Shown: positions 40,587-50,591, numbered from the stretch's first letter. The stretch is 64,000 nt of DNA from an uncultured Christensenella sp. (GCA_910585685.1 CAJUEO010000007.1:1-64000), one strand, 5' to 3'. Program-made: numbers and translations. Notes: generated by a model from the letters alone, not told the origin.

Positions 40587-42356
40587 ATGATAAAAAAGAA
40601 GATAACTCTGCTGTTTGTTTCGGCAATAATATTTGTGTGCGCAAGTTGTTTTGCGGCTTGCGGACACGTTTGCTCGTTCGGCGAATGGCAGATCGAAAAA
40701 GCGGCTACTTGCGTGGAAAAGGGCTATAGAGTAAGAACTTGTTCTCACCCCGATTGCGGCAAGCAAGAGAGAGAGGAAATCGGTATAGATTTGCAGTCAC
40801 ACGCGCTTACTCCCGTCAGCGCGGTAGATGCTGACTGTACTACAGACGGAAATGTTGCCTACAATCATTGTTCGCTGTGCGACAAGGATTTTGACGAGGA
40901 CGGCAATGAACTTACCGCCGAGGATAAAATAGTTCACGCAGCGCATAAAACCGTTGATATCGAAGAGGTTGCGGCAAGCGAGCATAATAGCGGAACAAGA
41001 GCTTACAAGCATTGTAGTGCTTGCAAAAAAGATTTTGACGAAAACGGCAACGAACTCACCGCACAGGATTTGGTTGTATCTGCAAAGCATACAATGTCGG
41101 AAGTTACGGCAATTGCGGCAAGCGAGCACAAGGACGGGCAAATAGCGCACATACACTGCAACGACTGCGGAAAGAATCTGGACGAAAACGGCAACGAGCT
41201 TACCGCACAGGATTTAGTAGTCGCAGCAAAGCATACAATGTCGGAAGTTACGGCAATTGCGGCGAGCGAGCACAAGAACGGACAAATAGCGCACATACAT
41301 TGTAACGATTGCGGAAAGAACTTGGACGTAGACGGCAACGAGCTCACCGCACAGGACTTGATTGTATCTGCAAAGCATACAATGTCGGAAGTTACGGCAA
41401 TTGCGGCAAGCGAGCACAAGGACGGACAAATAGCGCACATACACTGCAACGACTGCGGAAAGAACTTTGACGAGGACGGCAACGAGCTCACCGCACAGGA
41501 TTTGGTAGTCGCTGCAACGCACACCGATTACGATAGAGGCACGCTTTACTGCGAAACTTGCGCAGAGTATATAATTACAAACGTCGAACAGTTCAAATTG
41601 TTCCGCGACACGGTCAACGGCGGAGAAAAATTCTCCAATCAAACGGTTGCGCTGGACGCGGATTTGGACTTGAATAACGAGGAATGGGCGCCCATCAACG
41701 GGTTTTACGGAACGTTTGACGGAAGAGATCACGTTATAAAAAATCTCAAAATTTCGAGCGGCGATAACGTCGGTCTGTTCGGAAGGCAGTGGCAAATTAA
41801 AGCCGTTATAAGCAACTTTACTATCGACGGCGCCGATATAACCGGCGGTTCGTGCGTTGCCGCAGTGCTTGGACAGACGGCTTCTACGCAGGTTACGGGC
41901 GTTACCGTTAAAAATGCACGCATAAGCGCGGCGCATTATGCCGCCGGAATTGTAGGGTACGCTTACGCTGAAATAAGCGACTGTAACGTAGACGGGCTGG
42001 AAATAGTTTGCGTTCCCGACGGAACGGAGGGCGCGTATGATAACGGAGATAAAGTCGGTAGCATTGTCGGCTATCTTTGCTCGGGCGGAGTTGAAAATTG
42101 CAAGGTGGCAAACGTCACGCTTAAAGGATACCGCGACATAGGCGGTATTGCAGGTACTGCAACGGCGGCGGAAGGCGCTGTTTACGTTAGAAACAACACC
42201 GTAACTAACGCAAATATCTGTGCGGATCAAATTACAAACCACTACGGCAATAAAGACGCGAACGCAGCCGAAGTTGTAGGCAGAGTTATAGGCGCCGTGG
42301 AAATAGAAAACAACGCGCACAGCGGCGTTGAAATAGAATTAAAGCTTAATGCTTAG
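40587..42356 (+). CDS. Lipoprotein with tandem CxxC repeats and GLUG-like repeats
   Basis: ATG at 40587 follows GGGAG and starts a 589-residue protein. A signal peptide ends in a lipobox-like CFAAC. Next come about five repeats of 48 residues, each with HxHCxxCGK or a variant (CSLCDK, CSACKK, CNDCGK) and NELTAQDL(V/I)V. The three central copies (41085-41516, 144 bp each) are almost identical in DNA. From about residue 325 to the end, GLUG-type units (NVGLFG, AAGIVGYAY, VGSIVGYL, IGGIAGTA) predict a beta-helix. It is likely a surface protein; its ligand is unknown. Confidence 0.8.
   Translation: MIKKKITLLFVSAIIFVCASCFAACGHVCSFGEWQIEKAATCVEKGYRVRTCSHPDCGKQEREEIGIDLQSHALTPVSAVDADCTTDGNVAYNHCSLCDKDFDEDGNELTAEDKIVHAAHKTVDIEEVAASEHNSGTRAYKHCSACKKDFDENGNELTAQDLVVSAKHTMSEVTAIAASEHKDGQIAHIHCNDCGKNLDENGNELTAQDLVVAAKHTMSEVTAIAASEHKNGQIAHIHCNDCGKNLDVDGNELTAQDLIVSAKHTMSEVTAIAASEHKDGQIAHIHCNDCGKNFDEDGNELTAQDLVVAATHTDYDRGTLYCETCAEYIITNVEQFKLFRDTVNGGEKFSNQTVALDADLDLNNEEWAPINGFYGTFDGRDHVIKNLKISSGDNVGLFGRQWQIKAVISNFTIDGADITGGSCVAAVLGQTASTQVTGVTVKNARISAAHYAAGIVGYAYAEISDCNVDGLEIVCVPDGTEGAYDNGDKVGSIVGYLCSGGVENCKVANVTLKGYRDIGGIAGTATAAEGAVYVRNNTVTNANICADQITNHYGNKDANAAEVVGRVIGAVEIENNAHSGVEIELKLNA
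41085..41516 (+). repeat. Three near-identical 144-bp coding repeats
   Basis: Copies at 41085-41228, 41229-41372 and 41373-41516 encode the same 48-residue unit with few substitutions and lie inside the lipoprotein gene. Divergent copies precede them. Confidence 0.85.
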
Positions 42357-42390
42357 GATTTGGAATACTAAAATTATTTAATTATAGCGT

Positions 42391-43815
42391 ATGTCGTTCA
42401 AAAATAATACAAAGCAAGATACGACCGCGCAGTTGGAAAGCGGCAAAATATTGCCGCTTGTTTTCAAGCTTACCGTGCCGGCTGTAATCGCTCAGTTGAT
42501 AACATTTTTATATAACATCGTCGACAGAATGTTCGTTGCGAAAATCGGGCATTCGGGTATGGACGCATTGGCGGCGCTCGGCATAGTTCTGCCAATAACT
42601 TTGATTATTCAATCCTTTTCAAATCTTATAGGGTTAGGCGGCTCTCCTCGCGCAAGCATAAAACTGGGGGAGGAAGATTGCGACGAAGCCAATAAAATTT
42701 TCAATACTTCATTTGTCTTTCTTATTGCGACGGGCGTTATTATAAGCTTGATAACCTTTTTTCTTTCCCGACAGATAGTCGTGCTTTTCGGCTGTCCCGA
42801 AAGCGCGGTCGGGTTTGCCTCTTCGTATTTGCGCATCTACTCGCTCGGTACGGTGTTTATTATGCTGGCGCAGGGGCTCAACCCCTTTATTACCGCGCAG
42901 GGTTTTTCGCTTATTGCTATGTGCTCGGTTTTAGTCGGCGCGGTCGCAAACATCGGTTTGGACCCCATATTTATTTTTGTTTTGAACATGGGCGTAAACG
43001 GCGCCAGCCTTGCGACGGTGCTTTCGCAAACCATGTCGTTTGCGTGTATTTTAGTCTTTTTCCTCTCCAAAAAGAGCATTTTTAAATTTCGTTTACGGGA
43101 TATGAAGCCGCAGTGGAAAAGAATTTTAAGCATATTGTCGCTCGGTGTAACGCCATTTGTTATGACACTGACGGAATGCGCCATACAAATTGTTTTCAAC
43201 ATAAATTTAAACCTTTCGACGGGTGGGGATAAGGATTATACCGCGGCGTTGACTATCATGCTCAGCGCGCTGCAACTTATATCCTTGCCGCTCAACGGTT
43301 TGGGCTACGGAATGCAGCCCTTCGTAAGCTATAACTATGGCAAGGGCAACGCCCAAAGGCTGAAAACGGGCATAAAATATGTCACGGTAATCGCTTTTAT
43401 ATTTGCCCTGGCTATATGGTCGGTTTCGCTTGCTCTGCCGCAGATGTACGCCTATATGTTCTCTGCAAGCGACAGCGTAATACAAATTGTACAAGCATAT
43501 ACTCCGCTGTTTTTAATGGGCTCTATAATGTTTTTCGTGCAAATGACGTTGCAGAACATTAATGTTGCTCTGGGTCAGGCTAAATCCGCGCTGCTGCTTG
43601 CGGTTATGAGGAAAGTGATAATACTCATTCCGCTTTGTTTTTGCCTCACTCATTTTATGGGCTTTAAGGGCGTGTATTTATCCGAGGGCATTGCGGATTT
43701 TGTAGCCGGAATAATAACTACGGTGGTTATTTTCGTAACCTTTCCCAAGGTATTCAAGAGGCGCGAAGAGCTGGTAAAAGAGAGAATAAATTCTCAAAAA
43801 ATTGAAAATAAATAG
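42391..43815 (+). CDS. MATE-family multidrug/sodium antiporter
   Basis: The 474-residue protein has about 12 membrane segments. The start of each half is typical of MATE transporters: LVFKLTVPAVIAQLITFLYNIVDRMFV, and in the second half QLISLPLNGLGYGMQPFVSYNYGKGN. It exports drugs or metabolites in exchange for Na+ or H+. The start lacks a strong ribosome site. The flavodiiron gene follows after 12 nt and may be co-transcribed. Confidence 0.92.
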   Translation: MSFKNNTKQDTTAQLESGKILPLVFKLTVPAVIAQLITFLYNIVDRMFVAKIGHSGMDALAALGIVLPITLIIQSFSNLIGLGGSPRASIKLGEEDCDEANKIFNTSFVFLIATGVIISLITFFLSRQIVVLFGCPESAVGFASSYLRIYSLGTVFIMLAQGLNPFITAQGFSLIAMCSVLVGAVANIGLDPIFIFVLNMGVNGASLATVLSQTMSFACILVFFLSKKSIFKFRLRDMKPQWKRILSILSLGVTPFVMTLTECAIQIVFNINLNLSTGGDKDYTAALTIMLSALQLISLPLNGLGYGMQPFVSYNYGKGNAQRLKTGIKYVTVIAFIFALAIWSVSLALPQMYAYMFSASDSVIQIVQAYTPLFLMGSIMFFVQMTLQNINVALGQAKSALLLAVMRKVIILIPLCFCLTHFMGFKGVYLSEGIADFVAGIITTVVIFVTFPKVFKRREELVKERINSQKIENK

Positions 43816-43827
43816 AGGGATTGTATT

Positions 43828-44985
43828 ATGGAACAGATTTCAAACGGCGTCTATTCGGTCGGCGTATTCGATAAAAACATAGACTTATTCGAGGGAATGT
43901 ATCGCGTACCGGAGGGGATTTCCTATAACTCCTATCTTGTATGCGATAAAAAAATTGCAATAATGGACTCGGTCGACGCGGATTTTCGCGACGAGTGGCT
44001 TGAAAATATTCATAGCGTTTTGGGTGAAAGAAAGCCCGATTACCTCGTAATTTTGCATATGGAGCCCGACCATTCGGCAAATATTTTAAGCTTTATAAAG
44101 GCTTATCCCGACGCGCAAATCGTCGGCAACGCCAAGACCCTCGTAATGATAAAGGAATTTTTCGGGGAAGATTTTAGCTTTAACTTTTTAGAGGTTGAGG
44201 ACGGACAAAGCCTTGATTTGGGCAAAAGAAAGCTTAATTTTATATTTGCGCCTATGGTTCATTGGCCCGAGGTTATGGTTGCTTACGACAGTTTTGACAA
44301 GGTTTTGTTTTCGGCGGACGCATTCGGCAAGTTCGGGGCACGGGTCTGCGGCAAGCAGTGGGAGAGCGAGGCAAGAAGATACTATTACGGCATTGTGGGT
44401 AAGTTCGGCGCGCAGGTGCAAAGCCTTTTTAAAAAGCTGTCCTGCTTTGAAATAGAAAAAATCTTTCCTCTTCACGGGCCTGTTTTGACGGAAAACATTG
44501 ATTTCTATTTTGATAAGTACGAAAAGTGGTCTAAATACGAGCCCGAAAACAATGGCGTACTTATTGCCTATACCTCTATTTACGGGCATACGGCAAGCGC
44601 GGCAAAAAAGCTTGCGCTCATGTTGAAGGGCAAAAACGTATGCGAAGCAGAGCTGTGCGACCTTGTGCGTTGCGATTGGGCGGAATGCGTTGCGCAGGCG
44701 TTCAGATTTAAAAACGTAGTGCTTGCAACTACGACTTATAACGGGGACGTTTTCCCTGCAATGCGCGAGTTTATAGACAGGTTGAAGGAGCGCAACTTTC
44801 AGAACAGAAGAATAGGGCTAATAGAAAACGGCAGTTGGGCGCCCGTTGCGACGCGCAATATGCAAAAGCGCCTTGAAGGCTGTAAAAACCTCGAATACTG
44901 CGAAAACGGCGTAAAAATACGTTCGGCGCTGAATGCCGAAAGCACGGCGCAGCTTGAGCGGCTTGCAGATGAATTGAGCAAATAA
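43828..44985 (+). CDS. A-type flavodiiron protein (FprA-like)
   Basis: The 385-residue protein has an N-terminal metallo-beta-lactamase-like diiron domain with the ligand motif HMEPDHS and later HWPE and FSADAFG segments. The C-terminal flavodoxin domain contains IAYTSIYGHT. Such proteins reduce O2 to water or NO to N2O and protect anaerobes. The start follows AGAGGG. A strong terminator follows. Confidence 0.93.
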   Translation: MEQISNGVYSVGVFDKNIDLFEGMYRVPEGISYNSYLVCDKKIAIMDSVDADFRDEWLENIHSVLGERKPDYLVILHMEPDHSANILSFIKAYPDAQIVGNAKTLVMIKEFFGEDFSFNFLEVEDGQSLDLGKRKLNFIFAPMVHWPEVMVAYDSFDKVLFSADAFGKFGARVCGKQWESEARRYYYGIVGKFGAQVQSLFKKLSCFEIEKIFPLHGPVLTENIDFYFDKYEKWSKYEPENNGVLIAYTSIYGHTASAAKKLALMLKGKNVCEAELCDLVRCDWAECVAQAFRFKNVVLATTTYNGDVFPAMREFIDRLKERNFQNRRIGLIENGSWAPVATRNMQKRLEGCKNLEYCENGVKIRSALNAESTAQLERLADELSK

Positions 44986-44990
44986 TTTAA

Positions 44991-45030
44991 AAACCTCGGA
45001 CGGCGGAAATTCCGCCGTCCGAGGTTTGAT
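44991..45030. terminator. Terminator after the flavodiiron gene
   Basis: AAACCTCGGACGGCGGAAA and its complement form a very stable stem between convergent genes. Confidence 0.85.
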
Positions 45031-45031
45031 T

Positions 45032-45940
45032 TTAAGCCGCTTCCTCCTGCTTTATTTGTATCACGGGGTTATTGCGCGCGACGCCCAAAACGTAAGACTC
45101 GGCGTTGAGGTCGATAACTATAAGCGCAATAACAATCAGCGCAAGCCCGACAAACAGCCCCATAAGGTTGTTTATAAGCATTGCAATAAGGGTGAAAGCT
45201 ATGGAAATTAAAAATATTATCAGGCTCGAAAGCATATGTAAGCCGATATTTTTAAAGTTGACGATATCTTTAAACTTAATTATTTTATAGCCGTGCAACA
45301 GGTATGCCTGCAAAAGAGATAGCGCGCCGCCAAATAAAAACATTAAGGTCAGCGAAATAAAAATGCCCTCTCTCCAAAGTGCGAAAGCGAAAAAAATTAA
45401 AACTATGCAGCAGGTCGAAACGAAAGAGTTTATAAAGTAAGCAAGAACAATTTTCCATACCGAGCGCTTTGCTATGGTTCTGCGTATAAAGTACTTTACA
45501 ATGGCAAGTCCCGCCCAAAACCCGAGAATCCAGAACACGAAAAACATTACAACGCTTGCTGCAATTTGCTCTGTAAACACGGCTACAAGCAGCGTGATTT
45601 GCGCCTTGAACGTTTCAAAGTCCGTGCCGAGAATGGTGTTCAAAATCTGCGTAAGCATTTCGTTCAGCCACTCAGCGGAAAGCAGGGTTTGCAAAGACTG
45701 CATAGGCTGGTTCCAGTCGAGCGAGCGCACCGCTTCCCAAATTTTTTTCCACAGTAGATTGAAGTCGAGGTTGACGTTGCTTGACAACTCGACGATACCG
45801 TCGGAAAGCTGCGAAATTGCGGCAACAATTCCCGGAAACAGAATAGAAAAGCCTATCATCATACCGAGGAACATTGTACCGAGCGGCGTAAAAAAGTATT
45901 TCAGACTTTTAAAGTAGTTTTTAAGACCGTGTTTTAACAT
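45032..45940 (-). CDS. Integral membrane protein of unknown function
   Basis: The 302-residue protein has about six membrane segments. The first is near 20-40, followed by a large polar loop (about 45-110), then four or five helices (about 115-285). No conserved motif was recognised. It is convergent with the flavodiiron gene and divergent from the ABC exporter. Confidence 0.75.
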   Translation of the reverse strand: MLKHGLKNYFKSLKYFFTPLGTMFLGMMIGFSILFPGIVAAISQLSDGIVELSSNVNLDFNLLWKKIWEAVRSLDWNQPMQSLQTLLSAEWLNEMLTQILNTILGTDFETFKAQITLLVAVFTEQIAASVVMFFVFWILGFWAGLAIVKYFIRRTIAKRSVWKIVLAYFINSFVSTCCIVLIFFAFALWREGIFISLTLMFLFGGALSLLQAYLLHGYKIIKFKDIVNFKNIGLHMLSSLIIFLISIAFTLIAMLINNLMGLFVGLALIVIALIVIDLNAESYVLGVARNNPVIQIKQEEAA

Positions 45941-46065
45941 TTTATTTTCTCGTTTGTAAATTACTCAATATATTTAACATTTACCCGTCGCTTTTGTCAA
46001 TGAAAATTGACAAAACGGCAAGATTGTTATAGAATAAAAGCCAGACTGTTGTAAAGGAGAAGCGC

Positions 46066-47844
46066 ATGCTGTTCGGAAAACATATAAACAGATATTATTT
46101 CAAATACGGCTGGATGCTTTTAATCGGCATTGTTGCGCTTGTCGTTATAGACTATTTTCAGCTTATAATTCCCGAGCTTTACAGAATGGTAGTAAACGGA
46201 ATGAACTCGGGAGAGGTGTTAACGGGCGGAGAAGTGTTTGCGTTCGATATGGATTTTTTGCTTATGCGCATATGTCTGCCGCTCATCATAATTATTTTGG
46301 TTATGGTTTTCGGGCGGTTTTTGTGGCGCATTTGTTTTTTCGGTTCGGCAATCAAAGTGGAAACCGACATACGCGAAAAAATGTTCGACCGTTGCAAAAA
46401 TCTGTCGCAGCAATACTATCAGGTAAATAAAGTCGGCAATTTAATGTCGCTGTTCACCAACGACCTCGAAACGGTGCAGGACTGCTTCGGTATGGGCATT
46501 TTATCGCTTATGGACGCGGCGGTGCTGGGCGGAATGACGCTGTTTAAAATGTGGAAAATGGATTTCAGGCTTACTCTGCTTTCGCTTATTCCCATGGCGC
46601 TGCTGCTGTTCGGCGGAATTGTTATCAGCAAGTATATGATTAAAAAGTGGGAGTCGCGGCAAGCTGCGTTTTCCGATTTGTCCGACTTTTCGCAGGAAAG
46701 CTTTTCGGGAATTTCCGTTATAAAGGCGTTTGTAAAGGAGTTTAAAGAGCTGCTCGCTTTCCGCGTGCTAAACAAGCGAAACGAGGACGTCAACGTAGAA
46801 TATACCAAACTTTCCACTCTTTTGACGGTTGCGGTAACGCTTTTGGTCGAGTCGGTAATCTGCATAATTCTGGGCTTTGGCGGCTATCTCGTTTTCGAGG
46901 GCGCGTTCGACGCAGGAGAGCTTGTCGAGTTCATCGGATACTTCACAACCCTCGTGTGGCCGGTTATGGCTGTGTCGCAGCTCATTGAAATGACGTCGCG
47001 AGGCAGGGCTTCTTTAAACCGAATAAGCGAGCTTCTCGACGCGAAGCAGGACGTTGCGGACGGCGCGGAAGTCGCTTCGGTGGGTGAGCTTTTTGGCAAA
47101 ATAGAGTTTAAAAATTTAACCTTTCGCTATCCTGCGGCGGCTTATAACGCGCTTGAAAACGTGTCGTTTGTCATTGAGCGCGGTCAAAGCGTAGGGCTTG
47201 TAGGCAGAGCCGGTTCGGGCAAGACTACCATTGTGGATTTGATTTTAAGGACGTATAACGTGCCCGACGGCACGCTGTTTATAGACGGTTGCGACGTAAA
47301 CAAAATACCCATACGCGACGTGCGCGAGGCGGTAGCATACGTTCCGCAGGACAATTTTCTTTTCAGCGACACCATATTAAACAATATATGTTTCTCGGGT
47401 GAGGGCTCGACGGAAGAGGCGGAGGCGGTTGCACGGCTTGCCGACGTTCACGACAACATTGCGCAGTTTAAAGACGGCTATCAAACCATGCTCGGTGAGC
47501 GCGGTGTTACCGTTTCGGGCGGACAGAAGCAGCGCATATCCATTGCCCGTGCGCTAATCAAAAAATCTAAGATATTAATTCTCGACGACTCGGTTTCGGC
47601 AGTTGACACAAAAACCGAGCGCAATATTTTACAAAATTTAAAGACCGCGCGCGAAGGCGCAACTACAATTTTGATCGCGCACCGCATTTCCACGGTCGAA
47701 AATCTCGATAAAATAATTTTTGTCGACGAAGGCAGGGTTTTGGGGTGCGACACGCACGAAAACTTGTATAAAAACTGTCCCGACTACAAAAAAATGGTCG
47801 ATTTGCAAAGACTCGAGGACGAGGGGAGGGGCGCCGATGCGTGA
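46066..47844 (+). CDS. Heterodimeric ABC exporter, half with degenerate catalytic site
   Basis: The 592-residue protein joins a six-helix permease domain (about 1-310) with an ATPase domain. Walker A is GRAGSGKTT, the signature is VSGGQKQR, and Walker B is ILILDDSVSAVD. The residue after the Walker B aspartate is D rather than the catalytic E, which is typical of the inactive half in BmrCD/LmrCD-type heterodimers. The second half gene overlaps by 8 nt. It exports drugs or lipids; the substrate is unknown. Confidence 0.92.
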   Translation: MLFGKHINRYYFKYGWMLLIGIVALVVIDYFQLIIPELYRMVVNGMNSGEVLTGGEVFAFDMDFLLMRICLPLIIIILVMVFGRFLWRICFFGSAIKVETDIREKMFDRCKNLSQQYYQVNKVGNLMSLFTNDLETVQDCFGMGILSLMDAAVLGGMTLFKMWKMDFRLTLLSLIPMALLLFGGIVISKYMIKKWESRQAAFSDLSDFSQESFSGISVIKAFVKEFKELLAFRVLNKRNEDVNVEYTKLSTLLTVAVTLLVESVICIILGFGGYLVFEGAFDAGELVEFIGYFTTLVWPVMAVSQLIEMTSRGRASLNRISELLDAKQDVADGAEVASVGELFGKIEFKNLTFRYPAAAYNALENVSFVIERGQSVGLVGRAGSGKTTIVDLILRTYNVPDGTLFIDGCDVNKIPIRDVREAVAYVPQDNFLFSDTILNNICFSGEGSTEEAEAVARLADVHDNIAQFKDGYQTMLGERGVTVSGGQKQRISIARALIKKSKILILDDSVSAVDTKTERNILQNLKTAREGATTILIAHRISTVENLDKIIFVDEGRVLGCDTHENLYKNCPDYKKMVDLQRLEDEGRGADA

Positions 47845-49723
47845 TTATTTTCCCCTTATAGTTGTCGGCGCGATAGTCGGGGTTTTGTCGGTAGTGTTCG
47901 TTACGGCTTACGCGCTTATAAAAAACAAAAAAGAGGCGTTGGGTTTCGACCGCGCGATGAAGGACAAAGAAATTATAAAGCGGCTTTTAAAGTACGCCAA
48001 GCCGTTTTGGAAAAGCTTTGTTTTCGTCGGCGTTTTGATGCTGCTTTCAATTTCTTACGACATAATTTCCCCCCTTTTGATAGGCTATATCGAGGGAATT
48101 GTAAAACTCGCGTTCGAGCTTAGCGAGCTGTATATAATTGTCGGCGTGTACGCGGCTGTTTTGGTTGTTTCGCTTGTTTCGACCTACGTTCAGGCAATAG
48201 TCTTGCAGCGCACGGGGCAGCGCATTCTTTCAAAGCTGCGCGAGGACGTGTTTACGCATATCGAAAGCCTGTCGCACGCCCAGCTAAATTCGATACCCGT
48301 CGGCAAGCTTGTAACGCGTGTAACAAACGACACCAACGCAATTTCTATGATGTTTACAAACATTTTAGTGTCGCTTATCAAAAACCTGTTCGTAATATTC
48401 GGCGTGCTTGTCGCTATGCTGTGCCTGAACTACGAGCTTACGCTTATGGTGCTGTGCTTTGTGCCGTTTATCGTGTTGTTTACGGTAATTTTCCGCAAGT
48501 TTTCGCGCAGGGCGTACAGAAAGGTCAAGGACGGCACTACGGATATAAACACCTTTTTGTCGGAAAATCTGTCGGGTATGAAAATTACACAGGCGTTCAA
48601 CCGCGAGGACAAAAAAATGCAGGAGTTTTCGGCAAAAAACAAGTCGCTCGCTTCTGCAAAACAGCGCCAAATTTTTGTGTTCGGTATCTTCCGCCCCGTC
48701 GTGTATATGCTGTATATCTCGTCGGTGCTGTGCCTCTTGTATCTCGGCGGCAAGGGGTATATTGACAACGTTTCCTTCCTCGGGCAGACGCTTACAAGCG
48801 AAATAATAGTCACCTTCTATATGTACGTGTCGAAGTTCTTCAACCCCATTCAAAGCCTTGCCGAGCAGTTCAATTGGCTGCAATCGGCGTTTGCTTCGGC
48901 TGAAAAGATATTTACTATTTTGGATTTGAAGCCCGACGTTGCGGATACGGAGGGGGCAATAGAGCTCGACAAAATAAGGGGAGAAATCGAGTTCAGGGAC
49001 GTATGGTTTTGCTATGTTGAAAACGAGTGGGTTTTAAAGGGAGTTTCCTTTAAAGTTGAGGCAGGAAAGACGGCTGCGTTTGTAGGTTCCACGGGTTCGG
49101 GCAAGACGACTATTTTGTCGCTGTTGTGCCGAAACTACGACATATGTCGGGGGCAAATACTTGTAGACGGCATCGATATAACAAAAATTAAGATAGCTTC
49201 TCTGCGCCGACACTTCGGGCAAATGTTGCAGGACGTGTTTCTGTTTTCGGGCACGGTGCGCAGCAATATAGTGCTGTATAACGACTATTCGGACGAGGAA
49301 ATACGCCGCGCGTGCGACTATGTAAACGCAACCCCGTTTATAGAAAAGCTTGCAAATAAGTTCGACGAGCCCGTGCGTGAACGCGGCAACAATTTCTCTG
49401 CCGGGCAGCGGCAGTTGCTTTCGTTTGCGAGAACGGTAATTCACAGGCCGTCGGTAATGATTTTAGACGAAGCTACGGCAAATATCGACACCGAAACCGA
49501 ACGGCTTATACAGGACTCGCTGGAAAAGATGAAAAATATCGGCACAATGTTAATAGTCGCTCACAGGCTTTCCACAATACGCGGCGCCGACAATATAATA
49601 GTTTTGTCGCACGGGGAAATAGTCGAGCAGGGCACGCACGCAAAGCTTATCGAAAACAGGGGCAGATACTATAAGCTTTATACCTTGCAGGCGCACCGCG
49701 AGCAGATAGAGAGTTCGCACTAA
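47837..49723 (+). CDS. Heterodimeric ABC exporter, catalytic half
   Basis: ATG at 47837 (after GAGGGGAGGGG) starts a 628-residue protein; earlier in-frame codons lie within the upstream gene. A six-helix permease domain (the first about 45 residues are an extra membrane segment) is followed by an ATPase with Walker A GSTGSGKTT, signature FSAGQRQ and Walker B VMILDEATAN with the catalytic E intact. The signature has SAGQ instead of SGGQ. Both features complement the partner gene, so the two products are expected to form one heterodimer. Confidence 0.93.
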   Translation: MRDYFPLIVVGAIVGVLSVVFVTAYALIKNKKEALGFDRAMKDKEIIKRLLKYAKPFWKSFVFVGVLMLLSISYDIISPLLIGYIEGIVKLAFELSELYIIVGVYAAVLVVSLVSTYVQAIVLQRTGQRILSKLREDVFTHIESLSHAQLNSIPVGKLVTRVTNDTNAISMMFTNILVSLIKNLFVIFGVLVAMLCLNYELTLMVLCFVPFIVLFTVIFRKFSRRAYRKVKDGTTDINTFLSENLSGMKITQAFNREDKKMQEFSAKNKSLASAKQRQIFVFGIFRPVVYMLYISSVLCLLYLGGKGYIDNVSFLGQTLTSEIIVTFYMYVSKFFNPIQSLAEQFNWLQSAFASAEKIFTILDLKPDVADTEGAIELDKIRGEIEFRDVWFCYVENEWVLKGVSFKVEAGKTAAFVGSTGSGKTTILSLLCRNYDICRGQILVDGIDITKIKIASLRRHFGQMLQDVFLFSGTVRSNIVLYNDYSDEEIRRACDYVNATPFIEKLANKFDEPVRERGNNFSAGQRQLLSFARTVIHRPSVMILDEATANIDTETERLIQDSLEKMKNIGTMLIVAHRLSTIRGADNIIVLSHGEIVEQGTHAKLIENRGRYYKLYTLQAHREQIESSH

Positions 49724-49750
49724 AATTGTATTAATTTACATTAATAGGTA

Positions 49751-49792
49751 AATATCCCACTATTTATATACAAAAATAGTGGGATATTTTTA
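49751..49792 (+). terminator. Terminator after the ABC exporter
   Basis: AAATATCCCACTATTT and AAATAGTGGGATATTT form a long stem followed by TTTTAC. Confidence 0.85.
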
Positions 49793-49829
49793 CAGAAAAT
49801 AAAAAAATTTAAAATTTTTTTAAAAGTTG

Positions 49830-49867
49830 GTGGACAAAAGCATATATAAAGTATGTATTAATTAGTA
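49830..49867 (+). promoter_or_regulatory. ECF-like promoter motif A
   Basis: GTGGACAAAA (49830-49839) is followed after 12 nt by TATGTATTAATTAGTA (49852-49867). The same pair occurs before the secreted peptidase gene at 51640. The leader to the next gene is about 140 nt. No gene is supported in the gap 49724-50007. Confidence 0.55.
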
Positions 49868-50007
49868 GGGAAACATAAATCCCGAAATAAATTCAGGTGT
49901 ATTTAAGGGTAACTGTCCAAAATTTTCCAATTGCGCAAAAAGTTGGGAAAATATGCGGAAGATGATAGCTTATAATAGCGGTATCATAAAAAGGACAGGG
50001 GCAAATT

Positions 50008-50376
50008 TTGACAAAGGACGAGGTTGGAATTGTAATAAAACGATACCGATTTATAATTCGTGCTATCCAACAAAATTTGCCGCAAGCAGTATTTTACAGC
50101 GGTGAAAGGAAGCAAATTATCGAAATTTCCGAAGAAGTTAAGAGTATTTGCAAATTTATTCAAATAATATATGAAAATGAAGTGGACGAATGGGTTAAAA
50201 GTATGATAAAATGTTTATTACAAGGGCACAAAGATACTTATATAATTCGCACCAAGGATTGTTCAAAAAATTTATTTTATGCAAGAAAGAGCGCATTCTT
50301 AGGAAAATTGTTCAATCTATGCATTTATAATAATCTTGTAACCTATGAAGAAATTTTAGAGGAGAAGATAGCCTAA
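50008..50376 (+). CDS. Small protein of unknown function (module gene 1)
   Basis: The 122-residue protein starts at TTG, preceded by AGGGGC. It is probably helical and soluble. It begins MTKDEVGIVIKRYRFIIRAIQ and ends LVTYEEILEEKIA. The N-terminal part recalls small phage-type regulators, but no domain was recognised. The next gene starts within its stop (TAATG). Confidence 0.6.
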   Translation: MTKDEVGIVIKRYRFIIRAIQQNLPQAVFYSGERKQIIEISEEVKSICKFIQIIYENEVDEWVKSMIKCLLQGHKDTYIIRTKDCSKNLFYARKSAFLGKLFNLCIYNNLVTYEEILEEKIA

Positions 50377-50591
50377 TGAAACCATTAATTGCAGAAGAGG
50401 TATTGAAGTACATGACTGATTTATTGTTGTATTATCTCGAACAACTCGCAGATATAGACAGCAATAGTGAACAGCAGTTTTTGTATGGGGAAAAGACAGC
50501 GTACACCGAGTGTCTCGAAGTGGTGCAGTATTGGGAGAAGGCCAAAGAATACGGCCTTGATTTCAATATAGAAAAAAGATACCCTCTTTGA
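50376..50591 (+). CDS. Small protein of unknown function (module gene 2)
   Basis: The 71-residue protein has the conserved-looking end YGEKTAYTECLEVVQYWEKA followed by GLDFNIEKRYPL, seen in small accessory proteins of gut Bacillota. The function is unknown. It is translationally coupled to gene 1. Confidence 0.65.
   Translation: MKPLIAEEVLKYMTDLLLYYLEQLADIDSNSEQQFLYGEKTAYTECLEVVQYWEKAKEYGLDFNIEKRYPL

Noticed and set aside
41085..41516. Satellite or CRISPR-like repeats
   Set aside because: The 144-bp units stay in frame and encode a regular 48-residue repeat, so they are part of a gene.
41214..42320. 368-residue open frame opposite the lipoprotein gene
   Set aside because: The repeats and beta-helix units are clear on the plus strand; the minus frame is a mirror of them.
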